Shown: positions 23,401 to 34,100 of the stretch, in pieces
How positions within the stretch are numbered: the stretch's first letter is position 1
Layout of the letters: every line of letters starts with the position of its first letter
Assembly (NCBI RefSeq): GCF_963678635.1
Contig: NC_087063.1
Span: forward strand, 65,214,471-65,278,470
DNA: 64,000 nt
DNA from: Symsagittifera roscoffensis
Taxonomy: Eukaryota > Xenacoelomorpha > Acoela > Convolutidae
Reading direction: 5' to 3'
The notes under the pieces: model-generated
Seen by the model: only the letters and a program-made list of their open reading frames with translations
What the model was told of the DNA's origin: nothing
Database searches by the model: none
Made by a program: the position numbers and the translations under genes

Positions 23401-24567
23401 TTGATAAAAGAATTCCTCCAAGCAGTAGTGGAAGAATCAATCGTTGAACTACTAGCCTTATTCGTGACGTTTGGAGCAGAAAACTTCGTGAAAGGACCGG
23501 TAGTACTGCTCACCGAAGGAGCTCAGAACTTGCGGTTAGATGGACTTCTAACATTGATTGCAATAACACATGGAAACTTGGGAGGACTGATGAACCTGAC
23601 ACGTTACCCAGAGCAGATGAGACAGAATGTGAGGAGATTCGATGTGAAGAAAGCCACGGATTCGTGCAACAAGATAAGAGATCTGAGACATACTCTTATC
23701 CAGTACCTCCTGGATCAGAATCTCTTTGGAACAGGAGAGGATGAGACGATTGAGAGGAAGGAAGACGTGAGACGACATGTCGGGGGCATGCCCCTGCTAA
23801 CTGATCAAAGCTTAGCTATGAGGACCGATCCCTTATTGTTGATCAGAGGAGCCACGGAGTTTGTGACAGTGATCTATGGACCAGCAGTCACGTTTGCGTT
23901 CCCTGATGTTAAGGTGGAAGCGTACATCAGGTCGGTGCTGCACCTGAACCTCATATCAGCAGTGGACGGGAGTGTGCTAAACTGGTTCGAGCAGCATGTA
24001 TTGCGGGAACTTATGAGCAAAGATCTGTTGTTTGGAAAGATAGCAGAGTCAGAAATGACGGTCGTCAACTATGACGATCACTTCCGGGATTGAATGGGAG
24101 AAGTAGAGAGAGGGCATATCGAGGTATTTCCGCAGCTCTGCAATCTAAGGCCCTATGACAAGACGAATGGTGAGATAACAAGAATTCCTTGTCTCACTAC
24201 AGCATACCACAAGGTGAGAGAAGAGACGAAAGACTGGGGTGATTACGAGAAGCTGCCAGAAGAAATCCCTGAATTCCCTCTGATAAGAAGAATGTTGCTC
24301 GGAGCAGTCTCCGTAGTGCAAACTCCTAAGCTGAGAGTGTTTGAGACCAATGAAAGGAGGGTAGCGAAATTCTAGGAAACGATGGATCCGTGTTTTGTGG
24401 GCAGGAATGCCGCAGTGTTACAGTATACGCGATTTGCTTATACGGATCAAGCCACGAGGAGGCGCATAGGTAATGCCGCGACTCCGAAGCCTGGAGCGTT
24501 TGACACGGCATGGACGGAATTAAACCTAGCGCCTATGAGGATGAGAGGCAGGAACCGATTTACCTGA
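23401..24567 (+). pseudogene. Unknown accessory region, helical part
   Basis: One frame from 23389 to 24567 with stops at 24091 (TGA) and 24373 (TAG) and otherwise open. Helical and hydrophobic: EFLQAVVEESIVELLALFV, DGLLTLIAITHGNLGGLM, LSLAMRT-like stretches, and YGPAVTFAFPDVKVEAYI. It reads as a mostly alpha-helical protein with no motif I know. It has the same codon use as pol and the SGNH part, unlike the nested AT-rich element. A frame change near 24550 moves to the next segment. Confidence 0.5.
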
Positions 24568-27538
24568 GGCCTCACTGATTTTGAACAATGTGAAACAGGA
24601 GTTAACAGTGGGAGGAACGTTGCAGACGAGAACCTTCCTGGCGCCCTTCGGCTATGAGGAAATCAAAGTGGTCCATGGAGAGGAGGAAGATAAATCAGCC
24701 GGCAGGATAATCATACCGAAATTTCCGGAAGGCGCCAAGACTGAAAGGCAAGGACCCTCAAATTCGAGAGATAGATCAGGAGGAGATGATGGGCAGGGAG
24801 GAAGCCGTCGATCGGAAGAGCCTATGCACGAGGATCCCGATCAAGCAGAGAAGGAGGACGATAAAGCATCGACAGGAGGAATATCCAACCTGGATTTCAA
24901 TTTCCTCAGTGACTTTGAAAACAACGCAGACGCGTTGGAAACGACTGAACCAGCAAACGAAAGTTATTCGACACTGGAGCCTTCGTCAGCTTTTGCGGAA
25001 ATGAAACGGGATTTGCCGGAGAGCAGCTCTCCGGGCAATTCTAAAGACAATGAACAAAAAGTCCTCATGGAATCACCAAGGAGAAGAAGGATAGAAGGCG
25101 CTGCCAGATTACCCTTCTTGGGAACATTACCCGAAGAAGAGTAAGAGGTAAATCACCGAGACTATGAAAATAAGACAGGATGTAGATTGGACAGAGTGGC
25201 CTTCATGGAAATAGTCTGGACGGTGATTCAGAGCTACGGAACCCAGTCCATTTTGAAAGTAGGTCTCAACCGACCACTGATGCGGGAAATCCTTGACAAA
25301 CTCGAAGAGTGTGAAGGGAGATTGAGTGAGTTGTTGATCGACTCAGCCACCTACGAAAGTGAAGCAAACTCTCCTATCAAGATGACACCGCAAGATGATA
25401 AAGGAGAAGTGGTATATCTGTCGAGAACTAGGAAAGGAACGATGCGATCGAAACTGGTGATTGATAAAATCAATGAGATGAAGATGAAACTAGGCAGATA
25501 AGTGATACCGAGGAGAGCGGGAAAGACGAAGGTGGATTCGGAAATATCGATAAAAGCTGTCAAATCAGCGAAAAGGAAACGAGTCGGAGAAGTCATGGAT
25601 TTGGGACAAGGTGATGATCGATTGCCTGGCACAGACAGAATGTTAACGGATGTGGCAGGAATTAAATTATCGGGTTATAAATCCAAACTTAGTGACCGCA
25701 CTCTGACTGGAGCAACGTTAGAAATGGAAATACTCAGCCAGTGTGGAGAAAGTACCATGAAAGACTTCAAACCGTCTCCCATGAACCACGGAAAGGGAAG
25801 TGTCTTTGAAAACAACGCAGACGCGTTGGAAACGACTGAACCAGCAAACGAAAGTTATTCGACACTGGAGCTTCCGTCAGTTTTTGCGGAAATGAAACGG
25901 GATTTGCCGGAGAGCAGCTCTCCGGGCAATTCTAAAGACAATGAACAAAAAGTCCTCATGGAATCACCAAGGAGAAGAAGGATAGAAAGCGCTGCCAGAG
26001 TACCCTTCTTGGGAACATTACCCGAAGAAGAGTAAGAGGTAAATCACCGAGACCATGAAAATAAGACAGGATGTAGATTGGACAGAGTGGCCTTCATGGA
26101 AATAGTCTGGACGGTGATTCAGAGCTACGGAACCCAGTCCATTTTGAAAGCAGGTCTCAACCGACCACTGATGCGGGAAATCCTTGACAAACTCGAAGAG
26201 TGTGAAGGGAGGTTGAGTGAGTTGTTGATCGACTCAGCCACCTACGAAAGTGAAGCAAACTCTCCTATCAAAATGACACCGCAAGATGATAAAGGAGAAG
26301 TGGTATATCTGTCGAGAACTAGGAAAGGAACGATGCGATCGAAACTGGTGATTGATAAAATCAATGAGATGAAGATGAAACTAGGCAGATAAGTGATACC
26401 GAGGAGAGCGGGAAAGACGAAGGTGGATTCGGAAATATCGATAAAAGCTGTCAAATCAGCGAAAAGGAAACGAGTCGGAGAAGTCATGGATTTGGGACAA
26501 GGTGATGATCGATTGCCTGGCACAGACAGAATGTTAACGGATGTGGCAGGAATTAAATTATCGGGTTATAAATCCAAACTTGGTGACCGCACTCTGACTG
26601 GAGCAACGTTAGAAATGGAAATACTCAGCCAGTGTGGAGAGAGTACCATGAAAGACTTCAAACCGTCTCCCATGAACCACGGAAAGGGAAGTGTCGTAGG
26701 ACATTTGGTCCCAGTGGAAAATAACAGACTGACACTGTCGGAGACTGTATCAATAGATGAACCCGCCGGTGGATACATAGAGATGTTGGAGTACAGAAAC
26801 TCGGCCAGAGGACACTTAATGGCTCTGAAAGACAAGAGTGCCATGGAAGGTTATCTGGAGACAATGATGCAAGGCACCACCCTCAAGCAGAAAGCATACT
26901 GGACTCTAGCGTCGTCTGAGATGCAGGCAGAAACGATCGAGCAATTGGTGAGCCTTCCATGGAAAGCTGTAGTGTTACGGTACTTTGAGGAAGAGATGAG
27001 GACTACACCGAAGATACACGCTCTGATAGCAGTACCCTACGTGAGGACTGAATTACAACTGAGGTTCGCCTTGTGCATGATCGGACTGACTCGCGAGGAA
27101 TATGATTCAGAAGAAAGGAAGAGATCGAAAGAAGAAAAGGTCTTCCTGATGACGAGCATGAGGGATCTGATAACCCAAGAGGAAGCAGTAGCATGCGCGA
27201 AGCGGAGAGACGCTCTCTGTTTCATCCGATTCATGATAGAGCAAATTTCAGTGCCAGCATTGAATACTTGTGTCAAGATGCTGAGAGAGGGCGATGAGCG
27301 AGTGAGAGCCCTACTCTTGCTAGAACTGCTGGATATACATCAAAGCAAACCAATGAGGGTGAACATGAAAGAACCCGTGGAGCTAGAACCCATGAGGAAA
27401 AAAGACGAAATCAGGAGATTCTCAAACAAGGAGTCGAAGCTCACTAAGGAATCTATGGGAGCACTGCTGAAATCCAATGAATACTGTGGACCGATTAGAA
27501 AGAAGTCATACAGTTACGTGTCCGGAGTCATAGGGATA
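24545..27538 (+). pseudogene. Unknown accessory region with tandem duplication, interrupted at 27539
   Basis: One frame over nearly 3 kb with TAA stops at 25142, 25499, 26033 and 26390; the last two are copies of the first two in an 891-bp tandem duplication. The segment begins with an acidic Ser/Glu-rich part (about 24700-25140), then a helical part (RVAFMEIVWTVIQSYG), then from 26695 a long helical stretch (YLETMMQGTTLKQKAYWTL, LVSLPWKAVVLRYFEEEMR). No family recognised. At codon ATA 27536 the frame is cut by the nested LTR element and resumes at 46467. Confidence 0.6.
24913..26694 (+). repeat. 891-bp tandem duplication (297 codons) in accessory ORF
   Basis: 24913-25803 is repeated as 25804-26694 with few substitutions (for example GCCTTCGTCAGCT against GCTTCCGTCAGTT). 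The length is a multiple of three, so the frame continues. Both units carry the same two TAA stops, which shows that the stops came before the duplication. Confidence 0.9.
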
Positions 27539-27539
27539 G
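27536..27539 (+). repeat. Target-site duplication ATAG, left
   Basis: ATAG directly before the LTR and again at 46467-46470 directly after the right LTR. The accessory reading frame of the giant element reads ATA G here and picks up as ATA GCG at 46467. Confidence 0.9.
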
Positions 27540-27654
27540 TGGAACCTGATCTAAACTACATTTTATGATTGGATAAATTAAATGTTTTACCAATGTAAAG
27601 TATTTAATATTAACCAATCATGATCCATCTAACTAACAACCCACTTATTTGTAA

Positions 27655-27682
27655 GTGCTGAAGTTACTTGTAATTTCAGCAC
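27655..27682 (+). promoter_or_regulatory. Hairpin in LTR
   Basis: Perfect 8-bp inverted repeat GTGCTGAA / TTCAGCAC with a 12-nt loop, present in both LTRs. It may be an RNA structure near the R region; this is inference. Confidence 0.5.
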
Positions 27683-27922
27683 CAGAGAGATTTGAATTTA
27701 ACTTAGAAATTAGTTGGACTCTCCCGAGCACTTCAGCAGCCGCAATAAACCAGTATACCCTAGATCTATTGAGCCTAGCAGAGACTAGTTAAACAACCTG
27801 AGACTAGATAGTATAAGAGTAAGATTAGGATCGGTATTAGACTAAGAAGTTGCACGAATCTATCCGGCCGAAAATAAGATAGCGTGACGAGCAGACGGTG
27901 TACCCTATCCGAAATTACTCTA

Positions 27923-27947
27923 TGAGTTACACTTCGGTCCTAACTCA
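27923..27947 (+). promoter_or_regulatory. UUCG hairpin at LTR 3' end
   Basis: TGAGTTA / TAACTCA stem with CTTCGG in the loop at 27932-27937. It ends exactly at the LTR boundary. The same structure is in the right LTR at 46442-46466. Confidence 0.6.
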
Positions 27948-27949
27948 TC

Positions 27950-27967
27950 TGGTGCGACCATAAGTCT
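27950..27967 (+). promoter_or_regulatory. Candidate primer-binding site
   Basis: TGGTGCGACCATAAGTC starts 2 nt after the LTR end. TGG at the start would pair with the CCA end of a tRNA. The tRNA type cannot be named without a tRNA set from the organism. Confidence 0.6.
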
Positions 27968-28034
27968 CGAACAAGACCTTAATAGCTTAGAATTAACCAA
28001 AATAGATTAGAAATTAGACAAAAACATTTACAAA

Positions 28035-28268
28035 ATGTTATACGACAATAATTTAATCGAAATGTCTCTACGACTCAATAGATCAGAGCCAATATTCCGA
28101 ACCATAACAGAACTACCCGGAATTGGAAGAAGACCTCGAACCAAAGACGACATACGACAAAGTAGAAACTTGCCGTATAGTTATATGATAGTTCGGCAAA
28201 AGCCAGAACAAACTTTTATATTTCGAATACTACTTGCAATGAATTTAGATTTCCATTTGCAAACATAA
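28035..28268 (+). CDS. Small ORF in leader, unknown
   Basis: 77 codons from ATG 28035, about 90 nt after the LTR. It is basic, with no signal peptide and no recognised motif. It could be an upstream ORF that affects translation, or chance. A chance ORF of this length in AT-rich sequence is not surprising, so confidence is low. Confidence 0.3.
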   Translation: MLYDNNLIEMSLRLNRSEPIFRTITELPGIGRRPRTKDDIRQSRNLPYSYMIVRQKPEQTFIFRILLAMNLDFHLQT

Positions 28269-28598
28269 AACCTTGAAGTTACGCTTCAAAATCATTTCAG
28301 GCGCTAAACAAATTTATTAATATACAATAACGATTGATAAAAAGATCTAAGATCGTTTTCCTAAAACTCTGCAGTATTATACAAAACATGTTTGAAAAAT
28401 ATTTATTGAAAAATAAAAAATAAAAATTAGTAGCATGACAATAAATGGTTAGTAATCATAAATCATCCTGTTGTTCCAGCTCCATCATCTAAAACATAAC
28501 AGCAATCATAAACCCACTAACATCATCAAAACACTAAATCTTTCCTTTACACGCATTTAAAATTTTAATAAAACTTAAAGTCACTTAATTTAAAATCA

Positions 28599-28683
28599 GA
28601 TCATCAAGGCTTATCCTTGGATCTTAAATCATTTTCTACTTAATTAAATTTCAAATTTGATCATCAAGGCTTATCCTTGGATC
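28599..28683 (+). repeat. 60-bp tandem repeat in leader
   Basis: GATCATCAAGGCTTATCCTT and the bases GGATC after it occur at 28599-28623 and again exactly 60 bp later at 28659-28683. ACTTAATT precedes each. Each unit can fold on itself (GATC..CAAGG with CCTTGGATC). Confidence 0.8.
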
Positions 28684-28824
28684 AAACAGAACAACTTTGT
28701 TCTCCCCCACCCACTTAATTAGTGTCTAACGACCTCAAACGTCGATTCACTACCCAACCCTTTCTAAAGACCCAAGACTAATAGAAATTTTTAAACAAAA
28801 CTAATCATTCAAATTAGGATAAAC

Positions 28825-28855
28825 AGTGAAGAACTTCGGTTATTCATCCTTCACT
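28825..28855 (+). promoter_or_regulatory. UUCG hairpin in leader, first
   Basis: AGTGAAG / CTTCACT stem with an internal AACTTCGGTT mini-hairpin (CTTCGG at 28834-28839). Same loop type as the LTR end and 29045-29087. Confidence 0.5.
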
Positions 28856-29044
28856 TGACCCCCCCTCTTACCAGACCCAGGATAAATCTTAGACTTAGTA
28901 AGTTTAAAATAGTATCTAACGAACTACTCGCGTTCTAATTATACCTGAACCTTGTGGATCGATTTACTATTCTCCAACCCTTGAACACAATCACTACCCC
29001 TAAGTAAGATTAAGTAAGTTAACACCTTAACTTATACTAGCCAC

Positions 29045-29087
29045 GAGAAAGTAAAAAATCATTCTTCGGAATCGATATACCTTTCTC
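29045..29087 (+). promoter_or_regulatory. UUCG hairpin in leader, second
   Basis: GAGAAAG / CTTTCTC outer stem with inner ATTCTTCGGAAT, a 4-bp stem closed by a cUUCGg tetraloop at 29064-29069. Confidence 0.5.
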
Positions 29088-29208
29088 TCCAACCCTGAAC
29101 AAACAGACCCAGGTTAAGCTAACAAAAAAAAAAAAAAATCGTAAGAACTAACAGTTTAGGAAAATAGAAATCATTTAACAACCCTTTGCATCCGTCATTC
29201 TAAACCTT

Positions 29209-29676
29209 ATGTCATTTAAAAACCTAGCAAATAAACAAACAATCGTTTTACACAATTGTGAAATAGATAACAAAAAATACGACCTTGTAATCACACCCCA
29301 TACACAAACAGTTGGATACATTCGAACAAAACGACAAACACTAAAAAGAAAAATAATAACGAAACAAAGACAAATAACACGAAAAAGATTTTCAAAAAAT
29401 CGAAACGCATTTTCAGAATCAGAAACCAACAGTTTAGACGAACTTTACAAACTAAAAGAATCAATAGATAAAAATTGCCCAATTCACGATCAATTATATT
29501 TCTCTGACTCAGAAACAACTTCAAATTCATCACAAAGAGGAAAAAGAAGAATAAAAAAGCAGTACAAACACAAACCAGTACATTTATACAATTGGAATCA
29601 ACCAATTCGACACATTAATAATTATATATTAACAGTCATCGAACGAAAAAATGAGCTCAACGCACACTCCAGGTGA
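29209..29676 (+). CDS. ORF A upstream of gag, basic protein of unknown function
   Basis: 155 codons from ATG 29209. Very basic middle (about residues 40-70, KTKRQTLKRKIITKQRQ-like composition), a Ser/Thr/Asp stretch, then a second basic cluster RGKRRIKKQYKHK at about residues 118-130. It could bind nucleic acid. It overlaps the next ORF by 26 nt, which suggests translation by reinitiation or leaky scanning. Standard gypsy elements have no ORF here. Family unknown; could also be a nucleolar-type accessory protein. Confidence 0.6.
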   Translation: MSFKNLANKQTIVLHNCEIDNKKYDLVITPHTQTVGYIRTKRQTLKRKIITKQRQITRKRFSKNRNAFSESETNSLDELYKLKESIDKNCPIHDQLYFSDSETTSNSSQRGKRRIKKQYKHKPVHLYNWNQPIRHINNYILTVIERKNELNAHSR

Positions 29677-31183
29677 AGAAAGTCCAGATGATGATGAAAT
29701 CTTTCCTTTTATAGTAGACGCAGATACTGATAGAGGACAACACATATTTTGTCAAAATTTACTCGTAAATTTATTTGAACGCGGAATTAGTCCATGTAAA
29801 ACAGAGTTCCCAGATGTAAAAATCAAAAGACAAATCATAGACCACTACTTAAAAGATATATGCAACATAACACAACAGTATGGAATCTACTCCATAGAAT
29901 TCACCTCACCAAACCATAATAATAGAAAATATACAATCCAAACAGACGATCTTGATTTAGAATTTTCAAAAGTTTTTTCAGAATATATAAAAAGCATCCA
30001 ATATCATAACTCACAAAGAGCAAACTCCATATTCACCAATGAAGTTTTCGCAATAATATATAGTTATATTTCGATATTAGAAAACGAAATCCCAATAACA
30101 AATGTCTCACCGACAGAAACATCTAAACATTTAAGAGTACGACATGAAATCACACTACTCTCTAGTTATTTAAACATCATAAAAGAAAATTTCACGAAAG
30201 ACGACGTTTCACAACATACAAAACACGATCTACAAAAAATTTTGGCATGGTTCATAATAGATTACTTCACACACAATATTGATTTAATTGCACAAGCGAG
30301 AAAAAATTTTAGACCCCAAAACTCGAACGATGATACCGCTATCACAGAACAATCAGATTATGTTTGGGACCCCGAATGGTCTCATCCCGCATTTATAAGC
30401 TTCCCACAATCAATCTCAAGTCAAGCAATAAGTACGATATCTTACATAAGAGATTATGTAAAAGTAATACCATTAACCATTGATGCAACACCATTAAACT
30501 ATAATACATTTTTGCCCGATACACAAAATAATAGTTTAAACTCTACAGTTATACACAATGAAAACCTCAATGGAACTAGGAATCTTACTCAACAAGATAT
30601 CCAGACACCATCACACTTCATAAATGAAGAAATTGTACACACAACAACTACACAACAAAGTATTTCACCAATACGCCCAAATTTAACAACACCAAGAAAT
30701 ACAAATCCTTCACAAACACAGGTAACCTTACAATCAACCGTTAAACCTTCGGTTGCCCCTAAATATTCACATATGGATTACCAAACATACAGACCCATGA
30801 CAATACCATCAAAAACACGCAAAACATTCACTAGAAACAACTTTACAGACCATAATTATAATTATACACATCCATCAAAAACATGTAATCAACCACAAAG
30901 GAATTTTAACCAATATACAAGATCTCGAAATTGGGATAACCCAATGACCCAACCTAATTCAACAAATTTCCAAACAAATCCTCCACGGGATCACAGTGAA
31001 AATTACCCATTTTTTCAACAAAATAAAAACAAAAAAAACAAACATCTTATCAAATGGATTATTTATCCTCAGATGATGATTTCTTACAACCAGATATATT
31101 TGCACCAAATACTCAAGAATATCGTAGACAAGGAATACAGAGAACACGTACAAATCATAGAAATTTTTCTCCACAACCAATAG
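29651..31183 (+). CDS. ORF B upstream of gag-pol, unknown
   Basis: 510 codons from ATG 29651. Residues 1-280 look folded, with an acidic start and helical parts such as LKDICNITQQYGIYSIEF and DLQKILAWFIIDYFTHNI. The rest is rich in N, Q, T, P and S and likely disordered. It overlaps the gag-pol start by 130 nt in another frame. It is intact. Position and a folded N-part with a disordered tail would suit a structural or assembly protein, but I recognise no family and do not assign one. Confidence 0.65.
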   Translation: MSSTHTPGEESPDDDEIFPFIVDADTDRGQHIFCQNLLVNLFERGISPCKTEFPDVKIKRQIIDHYLKDICNITQQYGIYSIEFTSPNHNNRKYTIQTDDLDLEFSKVFSEYIKSIQYHNSQRANSIFTNEVFAIIYSYISILENEIPITNVSPTETSKHLRVRHEITLLSSYLNIIKENFTKDDVSQHTKHDLQKILAWFIIDYFTHNIDLIAQARKNFRPQNSNDDTAITEQSDYVWDPEWSHPAFISFPQSISSQAISTISYIRDYVKVIPLTIDATPLNYNTFLPDTQNNSLNSTVIHNENLNGTRNLTQQDIQTPSHFINEEIVHTTTTQQSISPIRPNLTTPRNTNPSQTQVTLQSTVKPSVAPKYSHMDYQTYRPMTIPSKTRKTFTRNNFTDHNYNYTHPSKTCNQPQRNFNQYTRSRNWDNPMTQPNSTNFQTNPPRDHSENYPFFQQNKNKKNKHLIKWIIYPQMMISYNQIYLHQILKNIVDKEYREHVQIIEIFLHNQ

Positions 31184-34100
31184 ATGCACAAAATCAACAA
31201 CCAATTCAACAACAAAATCCAATTAATACACAATCTTTTCAACCAATTCAACAACAAAATCCAATGACTGCACACTCGTATCAACCATCACAAATGCAAA
31301 ATGAAATACCACTCCCATATTATCTCCAACAACATGAGATAACAAGAAACCAACTTTCAAATTTTTCTCAAATGCCAAATGCAGCAGAATCATTACAAAT
31401 GACAATGAATCCATACCTTATGGGTGGATCATCAATAACATCAAACAAACCTTTAATGGTTTTCACAGGAACAGACCCTGAATACTCTGTAGAAGATTAT
31501 TTAAATGCAGTAACAGCAAACCTGATTTTAAATATTGGACCTGAACCCATTAATACGCCACTACATCAAAACTGGATACATCGACGCACAGCGTTAATAC
31601 AAACAACCTTAGATGGCGCAGCCCAAAAATGGTTTTCAGTACTACCTCTAGAAATAAAATCAAACTGGAAAAGATTTACACAAGAATTTTCAAAAATGTT
31701 TGACTCCGAAAGAAACAAACAACAACAAAGAGTTTTATGTAATGAAATTCGCAGATTACCAAACGAAACCATCAAGCAAATAGCAGTACGAATCGAAACA
31801 CTAGTTCGAAAAGCATATTCATTAAATACACATGACTATAAAAACACAAAAATGACAGAAATCTTAATGATGACCTTAACACCACAATTAAGGAAAATAG
31901 CAATAAAAAAGAGAGCATCCCATCCTTCTTCAATTCGAGAACCCGATTTAGATTTTCGAAAACTAGTAGACAAATTAGAACAAGCAGAAATCACGATGAA
32001 ACTAGAAGAAACGGAAAATCTGAAATTACAATACGTCAACAAAATTGAAACGACTCCCATTAATATTAATAATATACAGGAATCAGAGACAGACCTCGTT
32101 GAAAAAATCACTGAAATACTCAATATTTATGAAAAGAACCCAAACTTTAAAGGCAAACCATCTTTCAAAAAATGGTGTAATTATTGCCGACGATACGGAC
32201 ATAGTATTTCCGAATGTAGACAAAAACAGCAAGATAGTCAAAATAAACCTCAAAAATACAAAGAACCAAATAAATCATTCTATCAATACATGAAAAAAGA
32301 TCAAAATCTACCAAACAAAAATGTATACAGCAACAACAGTTCAGGAAAGCCACTTCCGAACAATACAAGTTATACAAGAAATCAATCCCCATATAACTCA
32401 AGTTATAGAGGAAGATCACCAGAACGAAGAAACACGTATAATTCATCACAAAATCACTACAATAGACCAAATAGTCGAAATAACTACTCCAGATCAAATT
32501 CAAACACACAACGATTTGTTTCTAGATCTAATTCCCAATCAAGAAATAACTACTATCCAAACAACCAATCACGAAATTCATCATACAATAGGAATAGAAA
32601 CTACTCCTATAATCGAAATAGAAGTCATTCAAACAACCGAAACCAGAATTACCCGAACAATCGATCAAGGAATAACTCATATAATAGATCGAACTATAAC
32701 AGATCAAACAATAATTACCAAAACAGATCGCGAAATAATTCACAAAATCGACACCCAAGTTATAATAATCGTTATAGAAATTATTCCCAATCACCACACC
32801 GGAATAATAATAACTATAATAATTCTAATAATCGCCACAGAAGTAGTACACCTAAACATCAAAGACATATTAATCAAGTACAATCTAATCCAGAAACAAC
32901 ATCAGACCCTCCAGGTATTGATGACACAGTAACTGATACGTTACAACTCAATCAAATAAACTGTACATCATCAGATTCAGAAAGTGATACTGAAAACACT
33001 CTTTCTATCAATATGATAAAAGTCGAAAATGACTATGAATCTGTCATATATGAACAACCCTTTTCATCACACATATATGAAAATCAATCAGAATTTCTTC
33101 AAAATTATTACACTACACCCATAAATTCCACACCAACGACGCAAGAAACAAATGAGATTAACACTACAGATCAAACCAATAAAAATACCAAAACAAAATG
33201 CTTGAATACAAACCACATTTATCAAAATATACAAAAAGAACAACCCAAGGAAAAAATTTGGACAATACCATTTCTCTTAGAAAGCCCAAGAAATAAAGAA
33301 TTTCAACCACCAGATCTTGAAATAGATTTTTTAATTGATTCAGGAGCAGAATCAAACATAATAAACATCCCCACATGGAATGAAATAAAAACTTTACACC
33401 CAAAGCTAACACCTCTTGAAACCTCCAGTAAGTTAGCAACAGCACAAGGATCAACATTGATAAACTACGGAAAAATCCAATTATTTCTCCTCCCCACCAG
33501 AACAATGGAACAAAGCAAAATTTTAAATAAGCCATTTAAACAAATATTCCATATCACCGACATTAAATATAATATCATTGGAATACCATTTATTTCGAAG
33601 TATATACCAACAATTAACATACTAAATAGTAAAATATTAATCAAAGATAAATATACAAAAACAAAAGAAACATCCTTAACATTTTTTCAAAGATTAAATA
33701 AACAACCACCATTCTTTTCAAAATTCTACCCGATATTTAACAAACAAAGAAAACACCTAAAACCACTATCAGGAAATATCTATAATTTTTCAATCAAACA
33801 AGTTCACCAATATGATAAAGAACAAAACAAACAAAAGTTTTATATGTCAGAATTTGAATTCAAACCTATTCATAAATTTTTCAAAATCACAATCTCATCC
33901 ATAAAATATTTGAAAAATTCGAATTCCGATATCATTTCTTTACATGTCTATAACAACACACCTTACCAAGTAACATTACCTTTAGGACTTTTAGGATACT
34001 GCGAAACCAACGCTACAATATCACCAATACACGAAAAAGCCTATCGCGTAAATAATATACTCCAATTACTAGATATTTGCCAATCTACAATTCTTAATGA

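Larger units (their letters stand above)
27540..27947 (+). repeat. 5' LTR of young element
   Basis: 408 bp, TGGAACCTGATC to CCTAACTCA, same as 46059-46466. It contains inverted repeats ATGATTGG/CCAATCAT (about 27565-27621) and GTGCTGAA/TTCAGCAC (27655-27662, 27675-27682), and a terminal hairpin with a UUCG loop at 27923-27947. A usual TATA box is not obvious. Confidence 0.92.
27948..29208 (+). promoter_or_regulatory. Structured leader of young element
   Basis: About 1.26 kb between LTR and the first longer ORF. It contains a 60-bp tandem repeat (28599-28683), two further UUCG-loop hairpins (28825-28855, 29045-29087) and a 15-nt A run near 29125. One small ORF (28035-28268) lies in it. This size and structure suggest packaging or translation-control signals; not proven. 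Confidence 0.6.

Noticed and set aside
21755-27538. Stop codons read as amino acids (changed genetic code)
   Set aside because: The young nested element uses all three stops normally, with long open frames. The stops are better explained as mutations.
32321-32932. 203-codon ORF inside gag-pol in another frame (also minus-strand 32528-32797)
   Set aside because: Low-complexity shadow of the N/R/S-rich region; no domain.
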